The notes: generated from the sequence alone by a model not told the origin. DNA of 15,136 nucleotides from an uncultured Eubacteriales bacterium (GCA_934467435.1 CAKSLR010000029.1:1-15136), one strand, 5' to 3'. Numbered from the stretch's first letter, positions 1 through 7,031 are shown. Numbers and translations: made by a program.

Positions 1-433
1 CCACAAAGCGACGCTCGAGAAGAAAATTCCGCATCGCCTCCACCAGTGTGGTCTGCAGGGCAATCATCAGTTGATTCTCATCCCGGCGCAGGTCAATCCA
101 ACGGTAATCCATCCGCGCCTCGATTTCCGAGTCTGCCTGAATCGGCAGCCCCTCGGCAAGCGAGTCAATCTGCAGGGTATCCGCCAACATTTCTCTGCCG
201 CCCATCCGCACGGACGGATTGATTTTGACCGCGCCCTCCACCGTGATAACGGAGTGAGGGGTTACCGTGACGATATCGGGAAGTTTGTTTTTGTCAAATG
301 TGATCTGAATCCGACCGGTGATATCCTTGAGCACGACAAACGCGCCCCACTTCATCTGCCGGATGGTGTCCACAAACCCACGGACACGGCAGGGCTGGTC
401 GGTCGGGAGTTCGGCGATATAAGTTCTTTTCAT
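1..433 (-). CDS. aspS: Archaeal-type aspartyl-tRNA synthetase, N-terminal part (runs off the window)
   Basis: Class II aminoacyl-tRNA synthetase that charges tRNA-Asp in the cytoplasm, and possibly also tRNA-Asn. The visible 144 residues begin MKRTYIAELP. They cover the OB-fold anticodon-binding domain (about residues 15-100, with RGFVDTIRQ and KDITGRIQITF) and then the linker into the catalytic domain, where YRWIDLRRDENQ precedes the helix before motif 1. This short-OB, LDLR-like layout is that of archaeal-type AspRS rather than the longer standard bacterial AspRS. In Firmicutes such copies are often annotated as non-discriminating aspartate--tRNA(Asn) ligase used together with GatCAB. The start ATG at 433 is preceded by AAGAGG about 6 nt upstream, and a consensus promoter lies at 484-512. 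The C-terminal catalytic motifs lie outside the window, so Asp versus Asn specificity cannot be settled here. Confidence 0.85.
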   Translation of the reverse strand, partial: MKRTYIAELPTDQPCRVRGFVDTIRQMKWGAFVVLKDITGRIQITFDKNKLPDIVTVTPHSVITVEGAVKINPSVRMGGREMLADTLQIDSLAEGLPIQADSEIEARMDYRWIDLRRDENQLMIALQTTLVEAMRNFLLERRFV

Positions 434-483
434 GCAGTCCTCTTTTCCGCCGGGGAAAATTCCGGCGCTCTGTGAATATGAAT

Positions 484-512
484 ATTATAGTACGACACTT
501 GCATCTTGTCAA
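484..512 (-). promoter_or_regulatory. Sigma-A promoter of aspS
   Basis: Read on the minus strand, TTGACA (507-512) and TATAAT (484-489) are separated by exactly 17 nt, a perfect consensus. The -35 box overlaps the TGA stop codon of the upstream acyltransferase gene (509-511). The expected leader to the aspS start at 433 is about 45 nt. I see no terminator between the two genes, so some read-through from the acyltransferase is likely. Confidence 0.85.
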
Positions 513-1726
513 GAGCCGATTGCGGCGGTTTGCCTGATTTCTTCATCCCGCGCCGCTGCCACCACGCGGTCTAAGTACGCCACCCACTTCGCCACCGCGC
601 GGCGGTCTGGGGTGGGGTACATATACAGCAGCATGTTGTTGTAATAGATATCGAACTCGGTCGCCACCGTTGCGGGAAAGGCGACAATGCTTTCGGTGCG
701 GCGGGAAAACGAAACCGGCTTGCCAAACACTTCCCCCGCAAATGTAAAGTTCTCGGCATCCATGCGGATATGGGCGTGCCCGGCGTGGGGATCCATATTT
801 CCCTTTTCATTGACAGAGCCGATATCGGCGTCACATTCCATACATTCGTGCGCGGGGTCCATCTCTGCACACTGCCAGTCATACCACGAAAGAATGGAGG
901 AAAAGCGTGTTCCGGAAAGGCGGTAATGCCCGTCCAGTTCCGCCCGCATCCCGCAATCGCAGAAAATGGCGTTCTTCTCGGTATGCAGGGTAAACTCCCG
1001 CCTGCAGGAAGGGCAGCGCCACAAAATGCCGTCAAGCCCCTCCGCCATGCGGGGGGAGCGGTAAACAACATCCTGCATGACAGCAAAATCGTCATGGGTC
1101 ACAGCGTCCTGCATCCGCGCTTCGATCTCGGCGGGGGTCAGGGCGGCGACTTCTTCTTTTGTGAGCAGTTTTTCGGTGCGGACGAGAATCCTTCCGCGCC
1201 GGGCAGCCTTTGCCCATTTGGGGAAGGTGAGCGTGGCGCCGTTTGCCGTGACAACATACACGGCAAGCCCCAGTTTTTTCGCAAGCATTCCGCTTCCCTC
1301 GGTCACGCGCCCGGTTCTGCCGCAAAGCGAGAGCCGTCCCTCGGGAAACAGGATGACCGTATTCCCCTCTTTGCCGGCGCGCAGGGTGTTCAGCACGGTG
1401 CCGACATCGGGGCAAAACATTTTTTTGGTCACGATATGCGCCAGTTTCAGAAGGGGGCGCAGTTTCGGTTTGGCAAGAAAGTGCTCGCTGACCACAAACG
1501 TCGGGCGTACCGGCGGAAAAACCGCCATGCCGACCAGCCAATGATCCTTGGCGGAGGTATGCGGCGCAATGACCAGCCCCTGCCCGCGGTGCAGTTCCCG
1601 CAGCGCCTCGCTCTTTTCGATCACAAGCCCGTACTTCAGGCGGTAGACCACGCCCAGTACGGTGCGAAGCAGCACGGCAAGCAGAAGGTTCGGTTTGCCG
1701 ATTTTTTTCTTTTTCTGTTTTTTCAA
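509..1726 (-). CDS. PlsC-family 1-acyl-glycerol-3-phosphate acyltransferase with C-terminal zinc ribbon
   Basis: Probable lysophosphatidic acid acyltransferase of membrane phospholipid synthesis. With the chosen TTG start at 1726 the protein has 405 residues. A very basic N-terminus (KKQKKKKIGK) precedes a hydrophobic stretch near 14-30 that could insert in the membrane. The HX4D catalytic motif HTSAKD is at 56-61 and the substrate-binding motif FPEGRLS is at 127-133. A C-terminal extension of about 170 residues holds a CPSC...CDCG zinc-ribbon-like cluster (Cys 238, 241, 256, 258); canonical PlsC proteins of about 240 residues lack this. The frame stays open to a TTG at 1807, but a promoter lies inside that stretch, so translation should begin downstream of it. 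A GGAAGG at 1739-1744 sits 12 nt before TTG 1726, a rather long spacing. The family is clear; the exact acyl acceptor is inferred. Confidence 0.82.
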   Translation of the reverse strand: MKKQKKKKIGKPNLLLAVLLRTVLGVVYRLKYGLVIEKSEALRELHRGQGLVIAPHTSAKDHWLVGMAVFPPVRPTFVVSEHFLAKPKLRPLLKLAHIVTKKMFCPDVGTVLNTLRAGKEGNTVILFPEGRLSLCGRTGRVTEGSGMLAKKLGLAVYVVTANGATLTFPKWAKAARRGRILVRTEKLLTKEEVAALTPAEIEARMQDAVTHDDFAVMQDVVYRSPRMAEGLDGILWRCPSCRREFTLHTEKNAIFCDCGMRAELDGHYRLSGTRFSSILSWYDWQCAEMDPAHECMECDADIGSVNEKGNMDPHAGHAHIRMDAENFTFAGEVFGKPVSFSRRTESIVAFPATVATEFDIYYNNMLLYMYPTPDRRAVAKWVAYLDRVVAAARDEEIRQTAAIGS

Positions 1727-1772
1727 GGTGTGGTACCGCCTTCCGAAAGACCCGACGAATGTCGATACTTTT

Positions 1773-1801
1773 ATTGTAACAAATTTTCGCGTCAATTGCA
1801 A
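1773..1801 (-). promoter_or_regulatory. Promoter of the acyltransferase gene
   Basis: On the minus strand, TTGCAA (1796-1801) and TACAAT (1773-1778) are 17 nt apart. The match to consensus is fair at -35 and good at -10. Transcription would begin near 1766, about 40 nt before the TTG start at 1726, which rules out the longer reading frame that opens at 1807. Confidence 0.6.
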
Positions 1802-1890
1802 GGGCAAGCGCCGAAAAAAGTTGCCGGGCAGAAGAGCCGTTTCCCTGCATCCGTGCGGCGGTTTTTCGCACGGATGCCGAAAAAAGGGGC

Positions 1891-1923
1891 AAAAGCGGGC
1901 GCCCCACGGCGCCCGCTTTTTTT
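1891..1923 (-). terminator. Terminator of lacZ, probably bidirectional
   Basis: A perfect 10-bp GC-rich stem (AGCGGGCGCC at 1894-1903 with GGCGCCCGCT at 1908-1917) closes a 4-nt loop and is extended by flanking A and T runs. It starts 9 nt after the lacZ stop codon. On the minus strand the U-tract is TTTT; on the plus strand it is longer (T8), so it can also block transcription entering lacZ from the other side. Confidence 0.82.
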
Positions 1924-1926
1924 CGA

Positions 1927-4900
1927 TTACAGTTCTTTTGCCGCTTCGCGGAAGAGGGATACATCACCGACAAAAGCAGGTAAAATGCGCAGGGAGAATG
2001 TGAAATCGTGCTCCTTCAGGCGGTACGCATCGGCAAGAATCGGTCCGCAGGAATTGGAACCGATGCCGCTTTGCTCATAGTCGAGAATCACTGTCGTCTC
2101 CCGCATGGGGCGAAGCTCGTAATCATGCATCGTCGCCGCAAGTTGCTCGGGTGTGAAATGCGACGCACTGAAGGAGAAGTGCGGGGCAAAGAAGCAAAGC
2201 CCCTGCCCTGCGGCGTTGGCGACCGATGCCGCGCGGCAATCCCAGTGCGAGCCGTTTTCCTGCGGGCGGATATAATGCTCAAAGTTCCCGCTCACGCTGC
2301 TCTCGAAAAGCGAGAGGCGGGCAGCGCGGTGTTTATCGCGATAACTTTCCATCGGACCGTAGCCGAAATACCGCATGGTTTCGCTGCCTTCCGGCATGGT
2401 CACCCGCACGCCGAAGCGCGGGAGGAACGGTTCGGGAATCCCCCACATCGGGGTGAAAAATTCGGTTTCATGGCGGTGGATTTCATAGGTCAGCGTCACA
2501 CCGCAGCCGGGGCGGAACGTATAGCGCACCGTACCCGAAAGGAACGGACGGAGCGCCTTCGCCCCCATGGAAAACGCAGCCGAAAGAACCGTGCGCGCCG
2601 CGCTCTCCTCTTCGATCTGCGTGCCGTAACACTTCACCGCGGCGCGGTCGTAGCCACAGGCACGGTAAGCGCCGGAGGCGTAACGCTCGTTATCGGTCGG
2701 CGCACGCCAGACGGTCGGTGCAATGGGCGCGCAAAGCATCTCGGTTCCGTTTGACACAATCGAGGTAATCTGCCCGTGCACACGGTCAATCCGATAGACG
2801 GTTTCCCCGTCCGTGACGGTATAGGCATATTCATCCGTTTCCAGCAGCAGGCGCCCGCGGGCGGTCACCGGAACGGGATGACGGCAATCCTGCAGAAGGA
2901 ACTGGGCTGTGCCGATTTCATAGCCGATCGGCGCCCACGCGCTGGCTTCATGGCAGCGGAAAGAAAGATTGAGCGTTACTGTACCGTCCTCCGGCAGTTC
3001 GGGGAGAGGGAGTTCGTAGGTTTTCTCCTCCTGCGGCAAAATTGCCAGCGCGGGCAGGATGCCGGAGAAGATCGCCTGTCCGTCCACCTCCACCCAGTAC
3101 GCCGCCGAAAGGTCGGAAAGATCCCGGAAATAGCGGCGGTTACGGATGGTCAGGCACTTTCCTTCCCACGTAACGCCGAGGGGCATGATGACGTTTTTGA
3201 GTTCCAGCATACCCGTATGCGGGCGGCGATCGGGATACACCAGCCCGTCCACGCAGAAGTTACCGTCATTCGGCTTGTCCCCGAAATCGCCGCCGTACGT
3301 ATAGTGCGGCGCATCATACACCCGGTCGCCGATCGCCACCGAATGGTCGGTCATCTCCCAGACGCAGCCGCCCATCAGCTCATCATGCGCCCAGATCAGA
3401 TCCCAGTATTCCTTCAGGTCGCCGGGACCGTTGCCCATGGCGTGGCAATATTCGCAAAGGAACAGCGGTTTGTTGAAACGCCTGTCCTTCACATAAAGCG
3501 TTTCCATCTCCTCGGGCGAGGGGTACATCCGGCTCTCGAAATCCAAGTATTCATCCAGTTTTTTTGCCATTTCCTGACATGCGGGATCGGAAGAGAGCAG
3601 ATGGTCTTTTTTGAAGCGGCTCTCGTCCTCGATATGCACGGGGCGCGAGCCGTCGCGGCGGTGGAAATATTCCGCCATCCGGCGGTGGTTCTTGCCCCAG
3701 CCGCTCTCGTTGCCCACCGACCAGAAAATCACCGAGGGGTGGTTTTTATCCCGTTCCAGCATCCGTTCGGCACGGTCCAGGTAGGAGGCGGTCCACTCGT
3801 CACGGTTGGTCGGCAGCGGATTCGGCTCAAGGGGATACTTCCCCCAACCGATGCCGTGGCACTCCAGGTCGGTCTCATCGCAAAGCAGGATGCCGAGGCG
3901 GTCGCAAAGTCCGGGGAAACGCGGGTCGTTCGGGTAATGGCTGGTACGCACCATATTGACATTGTGGCGTTTCAGCAGATACAGGTCTTCCCGCATATGG
4001 TCAAGCGGAGTGGCGTGGCCGAGCAGCGGATGGCTGTCATGCCGGTTGACGCCGCGCAGTTTGATTTTTTTACCGTTGAGGAGGAATGCCTTGCCGGCAA
4101 TCTCTACCCGCCGTACCCCGACGGGCAGCGCGATATATTCCGTCCCCGCATGGAAAAGCAGCGTATAAAGTGCGGGGCGCTCGTCGCTCCAAAGTACCGG
4201 ATTTTTCAGAGTCGGCAAGGTCAGGGTACCCTTGCCGTCCACCTCACATGCCCCCTCTGCCACGTTTTTTCCGTCGGGGGATGTCAGGGTATAGGTCAGG
4301 GTCAGCGGCGCACTGGCCTCTGCCTCCACGCGCAGATCGGCAGCGGAAAAATCCGGTGTCGTATCACAGCGCACAAACAGATCGGTCAGGTGTGCGGCAT
4401 CCCGCTCCAGCAGATACACCTCACGAAAAATACCGGAAAGGCGCCACATATCCTGGTCTTCCAGATACGAACCGTCACACCACTTGTAAACCAGCACCTT
4501 CAGGGTATTCTTCCCCGGGTGCAGATAATCGGTCACGCGCACCTCGCTTGTCATGTGGCTGACCTGGCTGTATGCCGCAAAACGATCGTTGACATACAGG
4601 TAGAAGCAACTGTCCACCCCTTCAAAAACGAGGTAGGTTTCCTTCCCCTCTGCCGGCTCATACGAAAAATCACGGATATACAGCCCGCAGGGGTTATCGT
4701 CCGGCACATGCGGCGGATCGACGGGGAACGGGTAGTTGATGTTGGTATAGTTCGGCACGTCGTACCCCCGCCCGAGGGCAAGCTGCCAGTTCATCGGTAC
4801 GGTCAGTTTGTCCATGCCCGAACGGTCAAACCAGGGGGCGGTAAAATCGGGCAGTTCGGCAGAGGTGGCAAAATACTGAAAATCCCACGTACCGCAAAGC

Positions 4901-5043
4901 GAACGGAAATACGCACTCTCGGCGCGGTTATCGCGCGCTGCGCCGGCGACAGTATCATAGGGGATGAAATAGGCGTGCGGCTTCTCACAGCCGACGTGCA
5001 GATGGGCAAGCGAACGGTGATAATCGGGTACGGAAAAAGGCAT
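1927..5043 (-). CDS. lacZ: Glycoside hydrolase family 2 beta-galactosidase (LacZ type)
   Basis: Cytoplasmic beta-galactosidase, 1038 residues, close to the length of E. coli LacZ (1023-1024). It has no signal peptide. Domains in order: sugar-binding jelly roll (about 40-215), immunoglobulin-like domain (215-315), TIM barrel (315-610), second Ig-like domain, then a C-terminal Bgal_small domain (from about 745 to the end, with APTDNER). Barrel motifs match LacZ: GVNRHDSHPLLGHA, VRTSHYPNDP, acid/base Glu446 in SVGNESGWG, and nucleophile Glu531 in LCEYCHAMGNG. The start is ATG 5043 because AGGAG (5051-5055) lies 7 nt upstream; the ATG at 5061 would put this ribosome binding site inside the gene. 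It lies downstream of deoR on the same strand but has its own promoter at 5226-5254. The substrate could be lactose or a plant/mucin beta-galactoside; the sequence does not decide this. Confidence 0.95.
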   Translation of the reverse strand: MPFSVPDYHRSLAHLHVGCEKPHAYFIPYDTVAGAARDNRAESAYFRSLCGTWDFQYFATSAELPDFTAPWFDRSGMDKLTVPMNWQLALGRGYDVPNYTNINYPFPVDPPHVPDDNPCGLYIRDFSYEPAEGKETYLVFEGVDSCFYLYVNDRFAAYSQVSHMTSEVRVTDYLHPGKNTLKVLVYKWCDGSYLEDQDMWRLSGIFREVYLLERDAAHLTDLFVRCDTTPDFSAADLRVEAEASAPLTLTYTLTSPDGKNVAEGACEVDGKGTLTLPTLKNPVLWSDERPALYTLLFHAGTEYIALPVGVRRVEIAGKAFLLNGKKIKLRGVNRHDSHPLLGHATPLDHMREDLYLLKRHNVNMVRTSHYPNDPRFPGLCDRLGILLCDETDLECHGIGWGKYPLEPNPLPTNRDEWTASYLDRAERMLERDKNHPSVIFWSVGNESGWGKNHRRMAEYFHRRDGSRPVHIEDESRFKKDHLLSSDPACQEMAKKLDEYLDFESRMYPSPEEMETLYVKDRRFNKPLFLCEYCHAMGNGPGDLKEYWDLIWAHDELMGGCVWEMTDHSVAIGDRVYDAPHYTYGGDFGDKPNDGNFCVDGLVYPDRRPHTGMLELKNVIMPLGVTWEGKCLTIRNRRYFRDLSDLSAAYWVEVDGQAIFSGILPALAILPQEEKTYELPLPELPEDGTVTLNLSFRCHEASAWAPIGYEIGTAQFLLQDCRHPVPVTARGRLLLETDEYAYTVTDGETVYRIDRVHGQITSIVSNGTEMLCAPIAPTVWRAPTDNERYASGAYRACGYDRAAVKCYGTQIEEESAARTVLSAAFSMGAKALRPFLSGTVRYTFRPGCGVTLTYEIHRHETEFFTPMWGIPEPFLPRFGVRVTMPEGSETMRYFGYGPMESYRDKHRAARLSLFESSVSGNFEHYIRPQENGSHWDCRAASVANAAGQGLCFFAPHFSFSASHFTPEQLAATMHDYELRPMRETTVILDYEQSGIGSNSCGPILADAYRLKEHDFTFSLRILPAFVGDVSLFREAAKEL

Positions 5044-5050
5044 GATCATT

Positions 5051-5058
5051 CTCCTTTT
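5051..5058 (-). promoter_or_regulatory. Ribosome binding site that fixes the lacZ start
   Basis: Minus-strand AAAAGGAG lies 7 nt (counted from AGGAG) before ATG 5043 and overlaps the alternative upstream in-frame ATGs at 5061 and 5049. Only the start at 5043 has correct spacing. Confidence 0.8.
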
Positions 5059-5109
5059 CATGAAAAATTCGGCAATGCAGTTTTAGGATCCTATAGACTG
5101 TGGAAACAT

Positions 5110-5128
5110 GACAAAATAAAATTTTGTC
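5110..5128. promoter_or_regulatory. Palindrome in the lacZ leader, candidate operator or hairpin
   Basis: GACAAAAT and ATTTTGTC form a perfect 8-bp inverted repeat around a 3-nt centre, inside the lacZ 5' leader about 70-85 nt before the start codon. The GACAAA core resembles repeats between deoR and rhaD, and another TTTGTC lies at 5151-5156. An AT-rich regulator site is more likely than a stable RNA hairpin. Function is inferred. Confidence 0.4.
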
Positions 5129-5193
5129 GGCAACTGCCGTTGCCCCGCGCTTTGTCTTTGCCAAACCGCCGTTTCCGTTGAAATATAGCGTTT

Positions 5194-5219
5194 GAGAACC
5201 CTTGCAAGCAAGTTTTCTC
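5194..5219. repeat. Imperfect inverted repeat at the lacZ transcription start
   Basis: The arms GAGAA..CTTGC and GCAAG..TTCTC match at 10 of 12 positions. The element lies just downstream of the expected lacZ start of transcription (about 5218). It could be a repressor site or a leader hairpin. The sub-sequence 5191-5207 also has some likeness, with mismatches, to a CcpA cre box. Confidence 0.35.
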
Positions 5220-5225
5220 GCTGAT

Positions 5226-5254
5226 ATTATAGAAAATTTTTCAGGGGTTGTCAA
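5226..5254 (-). promoter_or_regulatory. Sigma-A promoter of lacZ
   Basis: On the minus strand, TTGACA (5249-5254) and TATAAT (5226-5231) are separated by 17 nt, a perfect consensus. The -35 box lies within the last codons of deoR. The leader to the lacZ ATG is about 175 nt, long enough to hold control sites. A perfect 15-nt palindrome (5244-5258) covers the -35 box. Confidence 0.85.
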
Positions 5255-6035
5255 CCCCGGCGCGCGAAAACGGAGGCACGGAGGGATAAAGCAGCCTGAC
5301 CCCGCAGGCGGCACAGAGGCGCACGGTCTCCTCCGGCGGGCGGCAATCGGTCACCAGGGCATCAAACTCCCGCAGTGTGGCGAAGGAATATGCCCGCACC
5401 CGCCCCCATTTGCTGTGGTCGGCAAGCAGAATCCGCCGCTCGGCCCGGCGCAGCATGGTCGCCTTGATCTCCCCCGACTCCGCCGTACTTTCGGTCAGAG
5501 AACCGTCCGGAAGGATGCCCCCGCAGGAACAAAGGCAGACATCCGCCCGGAAGCGTTCCAGTTGCCGCAGGGTCGTGGCGCCGCCGACCGAATCGGCAAG
5601 GTACCGCACATTGCCCCCCGGCAGGATGACCTGCGCATCCTGCTTGCGGGAAAACAGAAAGGCGGTGGAAATGCCGGTGGTAATGACAGTTTTATGCGCC
5701 GCCTCCCACACCGCGGCAAGCGCCTGTACTGTGGAACTGGAATCGAGAAAAAACACACTGCCCTCCAGAATGGGAAGCGCTGCCTCGGCAAGGCGGCGCT
5801 TCCCCGCCGCGTTTTCCTCCCGTCGGACAAGGAAAGAAGGCTCCCCCGCCACATTCTCTTCAAGCACCGCGCCACCGTGGCTGCGCCGCAGCATGCCGCT
5901 CTCCTCCAGTTCCCGCAGATCGCGCCGCACGGTCGCTTCGCTGACATACAGCTCTTTTGCAAGCGCACGCACGGTGACGCTGCGCTCCCGCCGCAGGCAG
6001 GTCATGATGGCAGTTTTCCGTTCTTCGGTCAGCAT
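5241..6035 (-). CDS. DeoR-family transcriptional regulator, probable repressor of rhamnose catabolism
   Basis: DNA-binding regulator of 264 residues, the usual length for the family. An N-terminal winged helix-turn-helix (about 3-57) contains the DeoR signature VSEATVRRDLRELEESGMLRRSHGGA. A C-terminal sugar-phosphate-sensing (DeoRC, ISOCOT-like) domain shows LDSSSTVQALA near 98-108, ITTGIST, ILPGG and LLADHSKWG. The start is ATG 6035, since a perfect AGGAGG (6042-6047) lies 6 nt upstream; the in-frame ATG at 6053 would place that site inside the gene. It is divergent from rhaD with promoters facing away from a shared 144-bp region. DeoR-type RhaR proteins govern rhamnose genes in other Firmicutes such as Bacillus subtilis, so rhaD is the likely target. 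The effector, probably a phosphorylated rhamnose intermediate, is inferred. Confidence 0.88.
   Translation of the reverse strand: MLTEERKTAIMTCLRRERSVTVRALAKELYVSEATVRRDLRELEESGMLRRSHGGAVLEENVAGEPSFLVRREENAAGKRRLAEAALPILEGSVFFLDSSSTVQALAAVWEAAHKTVITTGISTAFLFSRKQDAQVILPGGNVRYLADSVGGATTLRQLERFRADVCLCSCGGILPDGSLTESTAESGEIKATMLRRAERRILLADHSKWGRVRAYSFATLREFDALVTDCRPPEETVRLCAACGVRLLYPSVPPFSRAGVDNP
5244..5258. promoter_or_regulatory. Palindrome over the lacZ -35 box, candidate operator
   Basis: GGGGTTG and CAACCCC form a perfect inverted repeat around one base and contain most of the -35 hexamer. It also encodes the last residues of DeoR (GVDNP), so it may be chance. A repressor bound here would block RNA polymerase. 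Confidence 0.3.
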
Positions 6036-6041
6036 AAGGGT

Positions 6042-6047
6042 CCTCCT
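6042..6047 (-). promoter_or_regulatory. Ribosome binding site that fixes the deoR start
   Basis: Minus-strand AGGAGG, a full anti-Shine-Dalgarno match, sits 6 nt before ATG 6035 and excludes the in-frame ATG at 6053. Confidence 0.85.
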
Positions 6048-6073
6048 GCTCATTTTTGATGGAATCTGATCGA

Positions 6074-6102
6074 ATTATAATACAAATTTGCGCGTTTGTC
6101 AA
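6074..6102 (-). promoter_or_regulatory. Sigma-A promoter of deoR
   Basis: On the minus strand, TTGACA (6097-6102) and TATAAT (6074-6079) are separated by 17 nt, a perfect consensus. It lies back to back with the rhaD promoter; the two -35 boxes are only 15 nt apart, so one bound repressor could affect both. Confidence 0.85.
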
Positions 6103-6127
6103 TGTTGTGAGCAAATATAGACAAATT
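6082..6127. promoter_or_regulatory. Candidate DeoR operator region: repeated (G)ACAAA elements
   Basis: Three copies of one short motif lie here: ACAAATT at 6082-6088, its inverted form TTTGTC at 6095-6100, and GACAAATT at 6120-6127. They overlap the spacer and -35 of the deoR promoter and the -35 of the rhaD promoter. This is the position expected for a repressor controlling both genes. The motif is seen directly; its assignment to DeoR is inference, and part of the match overlaps TTGACA-type promoter elements. Confidence 0.4.
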
Positions 6128-6146
6128 CAAAAAGAACGTGTATAAT
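6118..6146 (+). promoter_or_regulatory. Promoter of rhaD
   Basis: TAGACA (6118-6123) and TATAAT (6141-6146) are 17 nt apart; only one base differs from consensus over both hexamers. The predicted leader to ATG 6180 is about 27 nt and includes the AAGGAG ribosome binding site (6165-6170). Confidence 0.8.
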
Positions 6147-6179
6147 GGAAGCCATCAAAATTAAAAGGAGCATAACCCG

Positions 6180-7010
6180 ATGAAACCTATCCTGGAAGCA
6201 CCCTTTCTCCGCGAAATGTGCGAAGCCACCGCCAACATGTACCGCCTCGGCTGGGACGAGCGCAACGGCGGCAATATCAGTTACCTGTTGCGGGAAGAAG
6301 AGGTCGCCCCGTACCTCGACACAAAAAAGGTCATCCGCACCATTCCCATGCAGTTTGAGACCAAAGCCCTGATCGGCAAACTGTTTCTTGTGACCGGCAC
6401 CGGCAAATATTTCAAGAATGTGGAGAAGGATCCCGCAAACAACCTCGGCATCATCCGTGTGGCAGAGGACGGTAAGACCGCCGAGTTGCTTTGGGGGTAT
6501 GAGGACGGCGGCAAATTCACCTCCGAACTCCCCGCCCACCTGATGAGCCACGAGGTGCGCCTTTCCCGTGATCCCGCGCACCGGATTGTGATGCACTGCC
6601 ACCCGACCAATATTCTCGCCATGACCCATGTGCACCCGATGGATGATAAATCCTTCACCCGTACCATCTGGGGTACCTGCACCGAGTGCCTTGTGGTGTT
6701 CCCCGACGGCATCGGCACGCTGCCCTGGATGATTTGCGGCTCCAGCCCCGAAGGGCAGAAGATGGCGCGCGCTACGGCAAAAAAGATGGAAGAATACCGC
6801 CTGGTTGTTTGGACGCAGCACGGCATTTACGGCGCCGGCAAGGACATGGACGAAACCTTCGGTCTAATTGAAACCGTGGAAAAGGGCGCGGAACTGTGGA
6901 TGAAGTGCGCAGGGCTGCCCATTGTCAACCGCATCAGCGACAAACAGCTGGCCGCACTTGCCGATGCGTTTGAAATCAAGGACTACCGCCGGGATTTCCT
7001 TGACCTGTAA
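6180..7010 (+). CDS. rhaD: Rhamnulose-1-phosphate aldolase
   Basis: Class II (zinc) aldolase that cleaves L-rhamnulose 1-phosphate to dihydroxyacetone phosphate and L-lactaldehyde, the last committed step of the phosphorylated L-rhamnose pathway; cytoplasmic. The 276 residues match the length of E. coli RhaD (274) and align end to end: GWDERNGGN (24-32), VTGTGKYFKNV (71-81), catalytic Glu116 in SELPAH, zinc ligands His139 and His141 in MHCHPTN, TECLVVFPDGIG (168-179), and the third zinc ligand His214 in TQHG, followed by DETFGL. The start ATG 6180 has AAGGAG 9 nt upstream. It is a single-gene unit with its own promoter and terminator, divergent from deoR. No rhaA or rhaB is present in this window, so the kinase and isomerase must lie elsewhere. 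Confidence 0.95.
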   Translation: MKPILEAPFLREMCEATANMYRLGWDERNGGNISYLLREEEVAPYLDTKKVIRTIPMQFETKALIGKLFLVTGTGKYFKNVEKDPANNLGIIRVAEDGKTAELLWGYEDGGKFTSELPAHLMSHEVRLSRDPAHRIVMHCHPTNILAMTHVHPMDDKSFTRTIWGTCTECLVVFPDGIGTLPWMICGSSPEGQKMARATAKKMEEYRLVVWTQHGIYGAGKDMDETFGLIETVEKGAELWMKCAGLPIVNRISDKQLAALADAFEIKDYRRDFLDL

Positions 7011-7031
7011 TCTCACCCGACCCAAAACGCA

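Noticed and set aside
770..2080. 436-residue plus-strand frame opposite the acyltransferase
   Set aside because: It spans a promoter and the lacZ terminator and is antisense to a gene with intact HX4D and PEG motifs.
5044..5061. Upstream ATG start for lacZ at 5061
   Set aside because: The ribosome binding site lies inside this extension, at good distance only from ATG 5043.
2776..5181. 801-residue open frame on the plus strand opposite lacZ
   Set aside because: It is antisense to a full-length, motif-complete beta-galactosidase, has no recognisable domain, and contains long runs of His, Arg and Gln typical of shadow frames in GC-rich genes.
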